64,000 nucleotides of DNA from Conchocele bisecta (GCA_029237695.1 CM055265.1:108860773-108924772), one strand, 5' to 3'; counted from the first letter of the stretch, positions 20,867 to 31,412 are shown. Numbers and translations are program-made. Notes: generated by a model not told the origin, from the letters alone.

Positions 20867-21129
20867 ACAGGGGACATGGATTTTATTTTTATTAATTCGT
20901 TCCCACGAAATAACAATTCGTTCCTACGAAATAACAATTCGTTCCCTCAATTTAACAATTCGTTCCCTCGAATTAACAATTGGTTCCCACGATATAACAA
21001 TTCGTTCGTACGAATTAACAATTCGTTCCCATGGGAACGAATTGTTATTTCGTAGGAACGAATTGTTAAATTGAGTGAACGAATTGAATTAATAAAAAAA
21101 AGAATTATATCGTCTCCTGTGGGGCTCCG
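20867..21129. mobile_element. Family Q MITE carrying 21-bp tandem units
   Basis: The termini CGGAGCCCCCACAGGGGAC and GTCTCCTGTGGGGCTCCG are flanked by TA. Inside, seven direct units of AATTCGTTCCCACGAAATAA type at 21-base spacing (20894-21031) are followed by inverted units (21032-21086). The ORFs here (NNSFPR-type repeats) are artefacts of the 21-base period. Confidence 0.75.
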
Positions 21130-21212
21130 TAAAATACTGATACACCTTCCTGTTATTCGGTCATAATACATGCACATGTACAGAGCAGAACAATGTCCGT
21201 GCATTCCTATTT

Positions 21213-21447
21213 GTGGCTGTGACTGGATGAATGGGGCTTATGGGTTATGCGCCCAGTGTATATCCATATCAGCCTGTGCACCCGCACAGTCTGATCAGGA
21301 TCTCCACTGTTCAGGATTCCGTCAATGAAGCACTCGTTAGTTTTCTCATAATAATTATAGATCGTTCTCAGGCTACCTGAGTGCCTTATTTCATCAGGAG
21401 CTACACTGGTCACAAATCCCATAAGTCCCATTTCTCCAGTCACAGCC
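21213..21447. mobile_element. Family E MITE
   Basis: Ends GTGGCTGTGACTGGATGAAT and CATTTCTCCAGTCACAGCC. Confidence 0.8.
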
Positions 21448-21721
21448 AAATTTCAGTAGTTAATGTAATTGGGACTGCTTTGTTCGCCATGCCGGCTCGA
21501 TCCGTTCAAGTATTAACACAAAATGTCGTATCTATTTTATTATTATATTATATTCCTTTATTCTCCCAGTTCGTAATATAGACAAACGAGTATATTCTCA
21601 AGACGCATATAATATGCCGGATGAATAACATGCATACTGCAACGGGGTAGCATATGCATATATCGTGCAGTATGGCTAAGTTTATAATACAGTATATACA
21701 TGTACTAGTGTATGGGTCCCT

Positions 21722-22121
21722 CAGAGCTCCAGATAAGCTGCGTATTTGCTTAAATACCCAATTAAAATTGCCAAAAACGCAATTGAAATCAAAAGTAGCG
21801 AGTATCAAAAAGCAATACAAAATTGGTGGTATCTTTATTATGCTGCAGAAAAGAATAAACATACCACAAATATAGCATATTTTGCTTATTTTCCTTGAAA
21901 ACACATATTGGTATTTCATTAGAATTGTCTCCATGGAGACAATTCTAATGAAATGCCAAGATGTCTTTTCAATTCGAAGCAAATTATTCAATAAGTGCTG
22001 TCTGTTGATGAGTAAACAGTGGTGTGACTTTCTTTTACCCAATTAAAATTTTGAAATACCCAATTGCTTCAGAAATGATGGAGTGACAATACTCAATTAC
22101 TAATTCCTTATCTGGAGCGCT
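21722..22121. mobile_element. Family H, hAT-like MITE with 8-bp target repeats
   Basis: Ends CAGAGCTCCAGATAAG and CTTATCTGGAGCGCT pair as inverted repeats. They are flanked on both sides by GGGTCCCT (21714-21721 and 22122-22129). An 8-bp duplication and a CAG-type end fit the hAT superfamily. A perfect internal hairpin, CATTAGAATTGTCTCCATGG..., lies at 21918-21954. The 164-codon minus-strand frame here is a chance, A+T-rich frame. Confidence 0.75.
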
Positions 22122-22184
22122 GGGTCCCTGGTTGAGGATGGGGTTACCGTGCAGTCAGCTTAGTCCCAGGTATTCCCTATCGAC

Positions 22185-22350
22185 AGTCTGATCAGGATCT
22201 GCACTGTCTGCCAGTCCACCAGTGAAACACCCGCAATTCTTCTAACAAGCAAAATGTATCGTTATCAGGCTACACTAGTACATGCTATTTAATCAGGAGC
22301 TACACTGGTCACAATTCCCATAAGCCACATTTCTCCAATCACAATCACAT
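22185..22350. mobile_element. Family E fragment
   Basis: It has GTCTGATCAGGATCTGCACT, GGAGCTACACTGGTCACAAT and the end CATTTCTCCAATCACAATCA. The left third is missing. Confidence 0.65.
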
Positions 22351-22701
22351 ATGACTTTGACTGTTCCGAATGGCAGTTGATCGCCATTACGCCATGACAG
22401 GTCACGTGACCCTGCAGTCTGGCGGCGATTGGTCCATCAGTTATCCCATGTAAGTGGTATCCCGCCGGACTCTCTGTGTCCACCCACTGAATTACGGCCA
22501 TTATATGGGAGATAAATACAGGGGATGTACGGCCACGATTGGTGGATCTTGTGGCGTTCGCGATCAGCGTATACCCACGTCAGCCTGCGCATCTATACAC
22601 GTATACCCAATTCAAAACATACACGATTGCACGTTTGCATGTGCTGCTATTTTACTCTACGTACGAGTGATACTAGAAAAGTGTTTTAATTTTGGCCAGT
22701 A
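22351..22701. other. Unassigned sequence
   Basis: No family or gene was recognised. The long open frame across it is not protein-like. Confidence 0.4.
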
Positions 22702-22772
22702 TTTCCAAACTCCACCGATATACATAAAACGCAAGTATTTATACTTGCGTTTTATGTATATCGATGGAGTCT
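22702..22772. repeat. Hairpin
   Basis: ACTCCACCGATATACATAAA and ACGCAAGTAT return as ATACTTGCGTTTTATGTATA and TCGATGGAGT. Confidence 0.7.
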
Positions 22773-23399
22773 TATACACACTGGAGAAAGGACAGATCAC
22801 ATCCAAACTGACGGCGTCTACAACTGTGTTTACTATTATTTCACTATAATATTTTCACAAAATTAAACCAAAGTCCATCGACCGACATGCATGTACGAGT
22901 ACATGTGTGGGAACCTGGAAACGTACGGTTATATCTTTCTTTCATTGACAAGCGAAATGTATCTATTCCACATTTGCTCGACAGCCGTGCGTTTATTTAC
23001 CAAGAACGTAAATTGTCGAGCTATGGTTTATGTGACTAAGTTTTCATGTCCCAGATAAAATATGTTGGTAAACAAGTCATGACATACACGGACTATTGTC
23101 AATTAACATTCATTCAACAATCAATCGGACTCCACGCACTTGAAACAGACATGTTTTGCTACTACAATAATCGCAACAGACCATGGTTTTATTCCTTGAC
23201 TCAATCGAAAAAACAACATATCTGGACATATGCCTTATAGCACAGAAAAATTACGTTGAAAATCCAAATGAATTTGGATAAAATGGATAAAGTTGAAACT
23301 AGTGTGGTTAACATGATATTTGAACTTGCGAATTGAAATAACATCAGAAAATCTGTATAAAAAATAAAAGATAAATCCTGTATTATTTGATATTATATG
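22773..23399. other. Unassigned sequence
   Basis: Nothing was recognised. Confidence 0.4.
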
Positions 23400-23837
23400 A
23401 TAATTCCAGAACAAAAATATTTACGCAATTCCCGAACATTTGATTGGCCCGTAGCAAGCCTCTGTCCAAAATGTATATCCCAGTAAACTCCCACGCCGAA
23501 CTACTTTCCATAAAAGTGAGGCGCAGTTAAATTAATTTTTAAGAAAACGGAAAACAAACACATTTTCTTGATGAATCTATTTAAAATGGTGGAATTATAA
23601 GGAATGAATGGCCTTTTTGTAGAATTTATCGGGGATATAAACTTGGAAAAGTCGCGGGAATACTGGACGAGGCCTTAAAAAAATTACAATTTTCGAAAAA
23701 AAATAAAAATATATATATTTTTTTTTTCTTTTTTTTCCCGGAAATTGTAATTTTTTATCGCTTCGTCCAGTATTCCCGCGACTTTTACAAGTTTATATCC
23801 CCGATAAATTCCACAAAAAGGCCATTCATTCCTATAA
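23400..23837 (-). mobile_element. Family A element, complete, reverse
   Basis: The tail comes first (ATAATTCCAGAACAAAAATA, GGCCCGTAGCAAG, TTCTTAAGAAA-like), then the full hairpin with an A/T loop, ending CATTCATTCCTATA. About 438 bases. Confidence 0.85.
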
Positions 23838-23924
23838 TAATTTGCTCAAAATGTATGATTGTTGTTTTGTCCGTGGCCATCTTGGCGACAATCTTGAATT
23901 GTGCCGCGAGCATAAAGTTTTCGC

Positions 23925-24490
23925 ATGATAACTTTTGTTATTACTCAACTTCCTATATAAGTTGATATTCCGTAGTTTTGACTAATTCCCTTGGATTTGA
24001 CGTACCTGGGCAATAGTTCCGCGTGCCCGGTCACTAGTCAAAACTATTTCACCCCTGAAAATCAAGACGTCATGATTTTTGTCGAATATTACGTCATACA
24101 ATTGAACGTAGATCGGTCAGTCTAGGCGACGCAGGTCGCCTTCGGCCTCAGGGCAATAGTGCCTCGGGTCGTCCACTGCACCGAGGGGCTATATGTTTGA
24201 CTGTCTCCGAATTACTCAACCTGTAACAGTGTATGTGACACAATGAACGTAAATTTGGCGTGGGGCGCGTCGACTGACCGATCTAAATTACGTTGAATTT
24301 ATTTCATGACGTAATCTTCGACAAAAATCATAACGTCATGAGTTTTGTGGGGGGAGGGGGGAGGTCGGGGTGAAACTAGTTTTTACTATTCCACAGGCAC
24401 ACGAAATTATTTCCCAGGCACGTCGAAACCCAGAGAATTAGTCAAAACTATGGAACATCAACTTATATTGGGAGTTGGGTAATACTTTTG
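23925..24490. repeat. Large imperfect inverted repeat (W)
   Basis: The left arm (CAACTTCCTATATAAGTTGA, TAGTTTTGACTAATTCCC, AAATCAAGACGTCATGATTT, AGATCGGTCAG) pairs with the right arm (CTGACCGATCTAA, AAAATCATAACGTCATGAGT, AGAATTAGTCAAAACTATGG, ATCAACTTATATTGG). The arms are about 200 bases and the loop about 130. One copy only. Confidence 0.7.
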
Positions 24491-24965
24491 ACTGTTCCCG
24501 AATCACCATGAAATAACGGTCAATTACACCTCTGGGCAGCAGTAGTTTACACCACTATCGTGTTACCATATATGGAGAAATGACGTCTGTAACGTCGCAA
24601 TGGTGTCTTTCCTTCGGCCAATCAAATGCTGTTCTCAGACACAGACACCCCCCCCCCCCCCCCCCCCTGAATCGCTAGACAGTCGCCTTCACAACGACAC
24701 GCCTCCAGAAATTGATTCGCACACCTCTTGGCCATATTTTACGCTTGATTCGCTTTGTTTTTATAACATATCGTGTATGAAATGTACGAAAACGTTTATT
24801 TAACCAGGTAAGCTGAATATCTTGAAATAATTCCCTCGTGATTGGGTCCTACCGCTAAACAAACTCGTTTCGCTGCGCTCACTCGTTTGTTTAGCGGAAT
24901 GACCCAATCACTCGTGCATTATTTCACGGTATTCAGTTAACCTGGTTAAATAAACGGTATGTAAT
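24491..24965 (-). mobile_element. Family R element
   Basis: Reverse complement of 55365-55800: CATATATGGAGAAATGACG, GGCCAATCAAA, the hairpin CGCTAAACAAACTCG / CGAGTTTGTTTAGCG-type arms, and GGTTAAATAAACGGTAT at the end. It contains a poly-C tract at 24649-24667. Confidence 0.65.
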
Positions 24966-25033
24966 ATTATACTCAGGATGATTGCAGCTAACTTTCCCGG
25001 AGAATACAAAACCATCTGCATTTAATTGAAAGT

Positions 25034-25330
25034 TACAGCGGAACCTCTCTAAACCGAAACTATATGTGGTTGTGACTGGACAATGGGGCTTATGGGATTT
25101 GTGATCAATGTAGATCCGGATCAAAGAGCACACTCATGGAGCTTGATAATGATATGCATTACTTGTTACAAGCATGACGGGTGTTTCATTTATGTAACGG
25201 TGAACAGTGCAGATCCTGATCAGACTGTGCGGATGCACAGGCTGATCTGGATCTACACTGGTCGCAAACCCACAAGCCCCATTTCTCCAGTCACAGCCAT
25301 ATATGTGATCTCATTTTGAGAGGTTTCTAA
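25034..25330. mobile_element. Family E MITE between J-like flanks
   Basis: The E body (25065-25301) runs from GTGGTTGTGACTGGACAATG to CATTTCTCCAGTCACAGCC. Left of it is ACAGCGGAACCTCTCTAAAC and right is GAGAGGTTTC, so E may have inserted in a family J element. Both sides of E carry TATAT. Confidence 0.65.
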
Positions 25331-25390
25331 GCGCATCTCAAATTAAAATGATTGCGCAAGACATAATTATGTCTCAGAATTGTCATATGT

Positions 25391-25430
25391 TACAGTGGAA
25401 CATCTCTAAACCGGACACTGTATCTCTAAT
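25391..25430 (+). mobile_element. Family J terminal fragment
   Basis: ACAGTGGAACATCTCTAAAC and CGGACACTGTA. Confidence 0.5.
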
Positions 25431-25561
25431 GCTCCTATGTTACTACATGTAATGAATATTTACTAACATGGATTGGACCAGTCCCAGATAAGAAGAATGG
25501 CCGACTGCCCATACTCTATCAATCGATCGTCTTCGATGCCGTTGCCCGATAATGACCGGGT
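25431..25561. other. Unassigned sequence
   Basis: Nothing was recognised. Confidence 0.4.
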
Positions 25562-25777
25562 GTGATAATATGCGGTTTGTTTCTTTTATCGATATGCGCA
25601 ATCGTATCGTCGGCACGGCAGGGTAAACGGAAATGGAGTTTGTCCGACGATATTACCAGTGTGAAACAAAACCTCGCGACAACCCCGCAGCAGGGAGTTG
25701 GTGTCGATGGGAAGATGGGGTTTATGGCAAGTTTGAAGGAAGTTTGTATGAAATTATTGGAACTTATGGAAATGTAG
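25562..25777 (+). other. Secreted-peptide-like open frame without ATG
   Basis: The frame opens after an in-frame TGA (25553-25555) and runs 71 codons to TAG, starting GTG-ATA-ATA. Its N-terminus looks like a signal peptide: hydrophobic IICGLFLLSICAIVSSA with a small residue before RQGKRKW. The GKR that follows would suit prohormone-type processing. There is no in-frame ATG, so it may be a pseudogene, an exon spliced to an upstream start, or chance. Homology is not recognised. Confidence 0.15.
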
Positions 25778-25914
25778 TATAAAGTTGTATTTTTTGTTCA
25801 TTGTTTTTAAGTTGATATGGTTGCCAGAAGACAATCTTGAGATGGTGGCTTGTTTTTAATTCCAAGATGACCGCCTGAGCATTATTGTCTGCAATGTCTC
25901 AACGCCGTTTTGTT

Positions 25915-26060
25915 TTGCCGACAATGATTTCGAAGTAGTGCATTATTTTCCGTAAATGACATCAGCACCTGACATAAATTTCCGAGCTCATGCGCAATGT
26001 AATTCCGTATGAGCTCTGTAATTTATGTAAACCTTTGACGTCATTTGCGGAGAATATGGA
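25915..26060. repeat. Imperfect hairpin
   Basis: TCCGTAAATGACATCA, CATAAATTTCCGAGCTCATG pair with CGTATGAGCTCTGTAATTTA, TGACGTCATTTGCGGA. Confidence 0.6.
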
Positions 26061-26113
26061 TGATTTTCAAAATGAATATCGGAGAAATATGGCGATACGA
26101 TAAGGGAGATAAT

Positions 26114-26406
26114 TCCAGTAGCCGATTTCACCAAAATTGCTAAGCATACTTATCTAGCTAAGTATAGTTTGAGGGAGTAATTATTTATTGTTCCCGAAAT
26201 GCATTATTTCATATGGAAATAACGACTGCATTTGTTTGATGATTAAAAGTATGCAGACTTATTATACTGAATTTATTACATTATCACATCCAAAATGGCT
26301 GTGACAATAAAAAACAATAAATTTATCCTTAAATTGAAATTTTCTCCCTAAAAGTGTGCTTCACAAGATAAGTATACTTTGCAATTGTGGTGAAATAGGC
26401 TACAGA
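26114..26406 (+). mobile_element. Family F MITE, diverged
   Basis: Termini CAGTAGCCGATTTCACCAAA and GTGGTGAAATAGGCTACAG. The central palindrome is partly lost. Confidence 0.8.
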
Positions 26407-26985
26407 GCATGACCCATATGTGACTCACCATCACAAAAAAATGGCTTATAAGTGTCTCGACCAGTGTATCATCCCCAAATATCAGGACCGGGGTCTCCAC
26501 TGTTGAGTTGGGAATATATTCCTGATGTGTCTAGCGGAAACTTAGAACCCATCCAGACTTCATGAGTGGGATGTCTGATCAGAAGCTATAGAAGGAATGC
26601 ATTGCCTGTCTGACAGAGGACAAACAAGAAACAACGACGCCAGTACTAAATACGGTTCTGCCTATTAACCACTTAAATCGCAACTTTTGTTTTTAATGCG
26701 ATCCAGTATATATAGCTATAATTATAGCATGCACATTCGTTTGAACTGAAAATAATAGTTTCAATTTTGCTTAACATCTGACGTCTGTATTCTTCAACAA
26801 AAATCGAGATAAAAACCATTTCCAATAAGACAGAAAAATATTATTAACTGTCCAATATATAATTCATTGGATTGAAACCGATATGCATGCGTTTAGCACC
26901 CCATAAATGTGCAATAAAGTCTCCGTGAGAAAGGAATTGCAAGCATTAATTGATCGCATCGCAAATCAGCACGTTTCCCGCCTTA
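26407..26985. other. Unassigned sequence
   Basis: Nothing was recognised. Confidence 0.4.
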
Positions 26986-27450
26986 TTAGGTTAGAACACA
27001 CCAAAGAGATTTACTATATAATTGAACCGATTCCCATCCAATAAGGCCAGTCTCTCATACTTTCACTATTCGTATGTAAGCTGTGGGACCCACTTGTACA
27101 TGACCTGTAGCCGGTCTGCATTGGTTCTGCATGAATTAAACAATAGGCTCAATTACTCCTAAGAAAGAAACGTCCAACGTCCCCCAATGTTCTATACATT
27201 TTTTGGCCACGGAAACTCTGTTTACATCACGTGACCAACAGGTTCAGTGTTTTATTTTAAATGCTAAAAATGTGCGGAAAACTGGTGTTAAAAGCACACC
27301 AAAATGTTCCTCAAGTGAAAGTGGGTAGTAATGACTACTTGCAAGCAAACTGTGTCTGAGACCTCAAAACACCCGCACTATTTTGTTAATACCGGACTAC
27401 TTGTGCATACCCCCTTGGCGAGCTCGCGCCCTTTAGTATTCTCTAACATA
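26986..27450 (+). mobile_element. Family N element, near full length
   Basis: It runs from TAGGTTAGAACACACCAAAG to CTTTAGTATTCTCTAACATA. Common interior blocks are TTCACTATTCGTATG, GGCCACGGAAACTCTG, CATCACGTGACCAACAGG and AAATGTTCCTCAAGTGA. The two ends are related as short inverted repeats (AGGTTAGA, then ACCAAAT). Positions 26987-27004 show the MULE target intact. Confidence 0.75.
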
Positions 27451-27484
27451 CAACACCATAACCTGGCAGTTCGTGTATATGTGT

Positions 27485-28055
27485 GCATGATCACGTGGTT
27501 ATAACAACAACAACAGTGGCTGAAAGTGTTGAAATCTTGCCCACTCCAAAGTAAGTATTATATCAAACAATACTTACTTTGAAGTGGGCAAGATTTCAAC
27601 ACTTTCAGTCACTGTTGTTGTTGTTATACTTACTTTGAAGTGGGCAAGATTTCAACACTTTCAGCCACTGTTGTTGTTGTTATAACCACGTGATCATGCA
27701 CATCTTCCTAAATCTGAAACGGATTTTGATGACATATGGCGCAGCAAACTCGTCTTTATGAGCTGCGTTTGGTCGTCCAGGGAGTTCGGCACATACTTAT
27801 GTCGTTTTTGCGAAGAATCGATTTCCGTGTCTACTGACACGGAAATCGATTCATCGCAAACACGACATCAGTTTGGGCCAAAGTACAGAGACCACCAAAT
27901 GCAGCTTAACAAAACGCGCTTGATGCGCCACATTTCATCAAAATCCGTTACGTAATAAGGACAATATAAAAGAATACGTACTTTGAATTGGATGGATTCT
28001 GGAAGTTTCAGCACTTGTTGTTGTTGTTAGTACCACGTGAGCATACACCTTGGTA
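27485..28055. mobile_element. Family I element with re-copied left arm
   Basis: The usual ends are GATCACGTGGTTATAAC and ACCACGTGAGCATACACC. The left arm (TTGTTATAACAAC..., AAGTGTTGAAATCTTGCCC) is followed at once by two inverted copies of itself (about 27560-27685) before the hairpin proper continues. Confidence 0.75.
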
Positions 28056-28092
28056 CTGGGCATATCTATACCGTGAACCAAGGATCTCCGCA

Positions 28093-28135
28093 TGACGGAT
28101 GTTTTATTGATGTAATGGTGAACAGTGCAGGGCGC
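28093..28135. mobile_element. Family E fragment
   Basis: It matches the CATGACGG..GTTT..ATTGATG and GGTGAACAGTGCAG interior of E. Confidence 0.4.
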
Positions 28136-28207
28136 GACTAGGGCGCGACAAATCGGTACAGAACAAAATATCTTCAAACCAAGCCGTGACTGCCCGAGTT
28201 ATATTTA

Positions 28208-28643
28208 GTTACTTCAGTTGCAGAGTCCCCAGGGTGTCTATCTGAGAGGTTTCAGTGTAAATCAGGCATTTGATCATTCTCAGCCATAGTCGTGTGCTCT
28301 GCGATCACGAACAGACATTATCACTCGAGATAAATGACCAACAAACTCATAAAAAAATAAGATTACATATGTTTTCTTGGTGTCCGGTTTAGAGAGGTTC
28401 CACTGCACCATATGTGGGAGTGAATGAATTATTCCCTTGTGTACGGTTCCCATACCTAAGTAACAGCATAACAATGCAAATTCGACAAGTTGGAAACACA
28501 GAGGAACTACAAATGAGACACACCATCTGATGTTGATGCAACTATTGCTCAGTATGATCAAATGCCGGATTTACAGTGAAACCTCTCGAAGCCGGACACC
28601 CTGGGGACCTCCCAGGGTGTCCGGTTTAGTGAGGTTTCACTGT
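28208..28643. mobile_element. Family J elements, two pieces
   Basis: 28208-28409 is a J body (GAGAGGTTTCAGTGTAAATC, CAGCCATAGTCGTGTGC, GTGTCCGGTTTAGAGAGGTT). 28572-28643 is a compact J foldback, CAGTGAAACCTCTCGAAGCC...GGTTTAGTGAGGTTTCACTG. Confidence 0.7.
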
Positions 28644-28912
28644 CTTTCGAAAAGTCGAAAAGTTTGTAAGATTTTCCCCAATTAGAGTCCAGTATGTCAC
28701 GGGGCATATCCATGTTTTACAAACATAATGTCTAGTTCCCTGGTTTCTTCAGTTAAAGCGCAGATGCATGAGCATGCGCCGTGACGTAGCCATTGGATAT
28801 CAGTTGATTATCCGATACAGTCAAACATGTACCAACCAAGTACTGCAATGTACAAATACTAAAACCCAACGCATCCAATACATCTAATATATCAGTTGGT
28901 ATATCTAGATTA

Positions 28913-29302
28913 CAAGGTGCATGATCACGTGGTTACAACAACAATGGATGAAAGTGTTGAAAGTGCGCCCACTCCAAAATAAATGTTATTTTATATTTTT
29001 CTTAATATACGAATTTTGATGAAATATGGCGCATAAATGCGTCTTGTTAAGCTGCATTTGGTGGTCTCTGTACTTGGCCCAAACTTCTGTCATTTTTTGC
29101 GAATAATCGATATCCCTGTTTACTGACACGGAAATCAATTCTTCGCAAAAACGACATAAGTATGTGCCGAACTCCCGAAACCACCAAATACAAATACTAA
29201 GGACACTATAAAAGAATATATACTTTGAATCGGAGGCGTTTCTGGAAGTTTCAGTAATTAGTGTTGTTGTTGTAGTTGTAACCACGTGATCATGTACCTT
29301 GG
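28913..29302 (-). mobile_element. Family I element, diverged
   Basis: Ends AAGGTGCATGATCACGTGG and CCACGTGATCATGTACCTTG, with TTTTGATGAAATATGGCGCA and a hairpin axis near 29120. Confidence 0.7.
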
Positions 29303-29324
29303 ATTACTGACGATATATGTAGTT

Positions 29325-29420
29325 ACTTATGGCATTTGCGACTCGTATAAACCCAGAATGGCCTGGTATTTGGCGCATTCTGATCAGGGTCTGCATTGCT
29401 CGTCATCTAGTCTGCCGTCC
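29325..29420. mobile_element. Family E fragment
   Basis: CATTCTGATCAGGGTCTGCA and GCTCGTCAT..AGTCTGCCG resemble the E interior. Confidence 0.35.
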
Positions 29421-29599
29421 TGTTTTGTATTAACTAGTTTTCTTAATTGCACTAATCGACATATTAGCATTGTACATTTTGTTCAGAATTTTGTGGCAAA
29501 ATTTGATCACTATAGTGGATGCTATACATTATATTTGGTACATGTATGTGTGTATCTCACAATTGTTTCGCCGTCATTAAAAAACACAAAGAAACACCA
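29421..29599. other. Unassigned sequence
   Basis: Nothing was recognised. Confidence 0.35.
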
Positions 29600-30351
29600 G
29601 GGGCCGGTTTAATTAAACTTCGTACGATTAAAATGTTCGTAAGTTCAAATTTAAGATCGTCTGGAAAATTTCAATTGATGAATTGACATTTATTGGAGAT
29701 TTATTATTTATTATCAATAAATGTCAATCCAGTAATTGTTTACAAGAATACATTGTTAATGTGAACTTTTCAGACTATCATAATTTTGCACTTACGAACA
29801 TTTTACTGTCTGTTTCACGAAAGCTGCCCAAATTTTACGGCCATATAAACAATTCCAAAACAATATTTTTTTCGATAATATTAAATTAAAGGAAAGTTTA
29901 AGAATGAGCCTTCTTTTTATTTCGTGAAATTTGGTCAAATATTGATTTTATTAGGAAAAATTGATTTGTCTATGTGAATTTAACATGGGGGGAAAAAGGT
30001 AGAGGGCTTGTGGGAGGAGTCAAAAAACGAAAAAGCCAGATAGCTTGGAAATGATCTAACTAAGAAAACAAAAGTTAAATTTTAAAAATCGGTCCAGTAT
30101 TTCTGAAATTCTAAAAAATTTCCCCATGTTAAATCCCCATAGACATCTTCACTCCGGAAATTTTGTTTTCGCAATAAAATCAATATTTGACCAAATTTCA
30201 CGAAATAAAAAGAAGGCTCATTCTTAAATTTTCCTTTAATTTAATATTATCGAAAACAAATATGGTTTTTGAATTGTTTATATGGCCGTAAAATTTGGGC
30301 AGCTTTCGTGAAACAGACTATAGTCGTACGAAGTTTAGTGAAACGGCTCCC
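29600..30351 (+). mobile_element. Family C palindrome interrupted by family B
   Basis: C runs from GGGGCCGGTTTAATTAAACT to CTTACGAACATTTTA at 29805. It resumes at 30323 with GTCGTACGAAGTTTAGTGAA to its end at 30351. The break falls exactly at the B element, so C was there first. Confidence 0.85.
29806..30320 (+). mobile_element. Family B element inside family C
   Basis: It runs from CTGTCTGTTTCACGAAAGC to CTTTCGTGAAACAGACTA. TA stands on both sides (29804-29805 and 30321-30322), while intact C copies have one TA there. The central hairpin is shortened. Confidence 0.9.
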
Positions 30352-30396
30352 AGATGTAGTATGTACATGTATTGCTATCCATATAATATTCACGTT

Positions 30397-30436
30397 AATG
30401 GGATAGGTCCGAGTATTGGTTGGCCACGATCTATAT
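30397..30436 (+). repeat. 40-bp direct repeat, left of D
   Basis: Identical over 40 bases to 30871-30910 (for example GGATAGGTCCGAGTATTGGT). The two copies bracket a family D element exactly. Confidence 0.9.
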
Positions 30437-30870
30437 AGAGAATAGTAGGTTAGTGCCGTGAATGGGAAAACATATCCGGCAAGGCTCAAGAATTTATTTA
30501 TTTCTCATCAGAAGTATATGTTGTGACCACTCATTTGAACCGTCTCGCCGAGATGGTTCAAATGAGTGGTCACAACATATATTTTGGTTCAGAAATAAGG
30601 AAAATAGATAGAGAATAGTAGGTTAGTGCCGTGAATGGGAAAAAATATCTGGCAAGGCTTAGGAAATGGGATGGGCGAGGCTCTGCCGAGCACATCCCGT
30701 TTCCGTACCGCGCCAGATATTCTTCCCATTCACGGCACTAACCTACTATTCTATTTATCCCGTCAACACCTACAAATGACTGTAACATGCAAAAATAGTA
30801 TTGACTGGATATCAAAAATGTTTCACGGCACCGTGTTTCACGGCACATACGCACTGTGTTGACGGGATAA
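30437..30870 (+). mobile_element. Family D composite hairpin element
   Basis: There are two consecutive hairpins (GTTAGTGCCGTGAATGGG and its inverse; an inner stem GACCACTCATTTGAACCG / CGGTTCAAATGAGTGGTC-type). A 125-base unit with ends TTATCCCGTCAACAC and GTGTTGACGGGATAA follows. Non-coding. Other copies are at 31440-31878, 39825-40102, 57612-58100 and 60952-61214. Confidence 0.8.
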
Positions 30871-30910
30871 AATGGGATAGGTCCGAGTATTGGTTGGCCA
30901 CGATCTATAT
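30871..30910 (+). repeat. 40-bp direct repeat, right of D
   Basis: Identical partner of 30397-30436. Confidence 0.9.
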
Positions 30911-31192
30911 GATTATTGTCCTGCCACAGGTCCCAGGCGAATTGCTAATGTGTATCGAAATAATCACCACTGTCTGCGATTCCAGTCCCTACATATACAG
31001 ATGTATTACCCCACAAAAATGCTAAAGGTTAAAACATGTTTTATTTGTATATAATGTCGTCATACGAGTGGGATTGGATTGAAACCAAGCTTATATAAAT
31101 CCTCTCCATAACATGTGACAGTCATGATCACAGGCTGCATAAACCGAGACAGAACAAACATAATTTGTACTGCCATTAGCATAACATGGGAT

Positions 31193-31412
31193 TTAACCCT
31201 TTCAACCCTAAGGAACTGGAATGGTCTGTGATATGCTAATGTTCCCGACCAATCCAATGGTCACAAAATGATTTTCAGATTCGTCCATTTATGAAAAGGG
31301 GGTGTTTTTGTTCTCAAAAATATATAAAATTACTTTCAAAATGTGCAGATCGTTACGAGCCGGCTTATCTGAATCTGCACTTTTTGCATAAACCGATATA
31401 GCGGGATTTCGG
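31193..31412 (+). mobile_element. Family G element
   Basis: TTAACCCTTTCAACCCTAAG, CAATCCAATGGTCACAAAAT, GAAAAGGGGGTGTTTTTG and GCGGGATTTCGG. The central stem is partly deleted. Confidence 0.75.

Noticed and set aside
20724..21204. Repeat-peptide frames on both strands (NNSFPR, ITIRS types)
   Set aside because: Arise from the 21-base units of family Q.
21548..22042. 164-codon minus-strand frame, hydrophobic
   Set aside because: Lies across the family H MITE and its hairpin; A+T-rich chance frame without recognisable domains.
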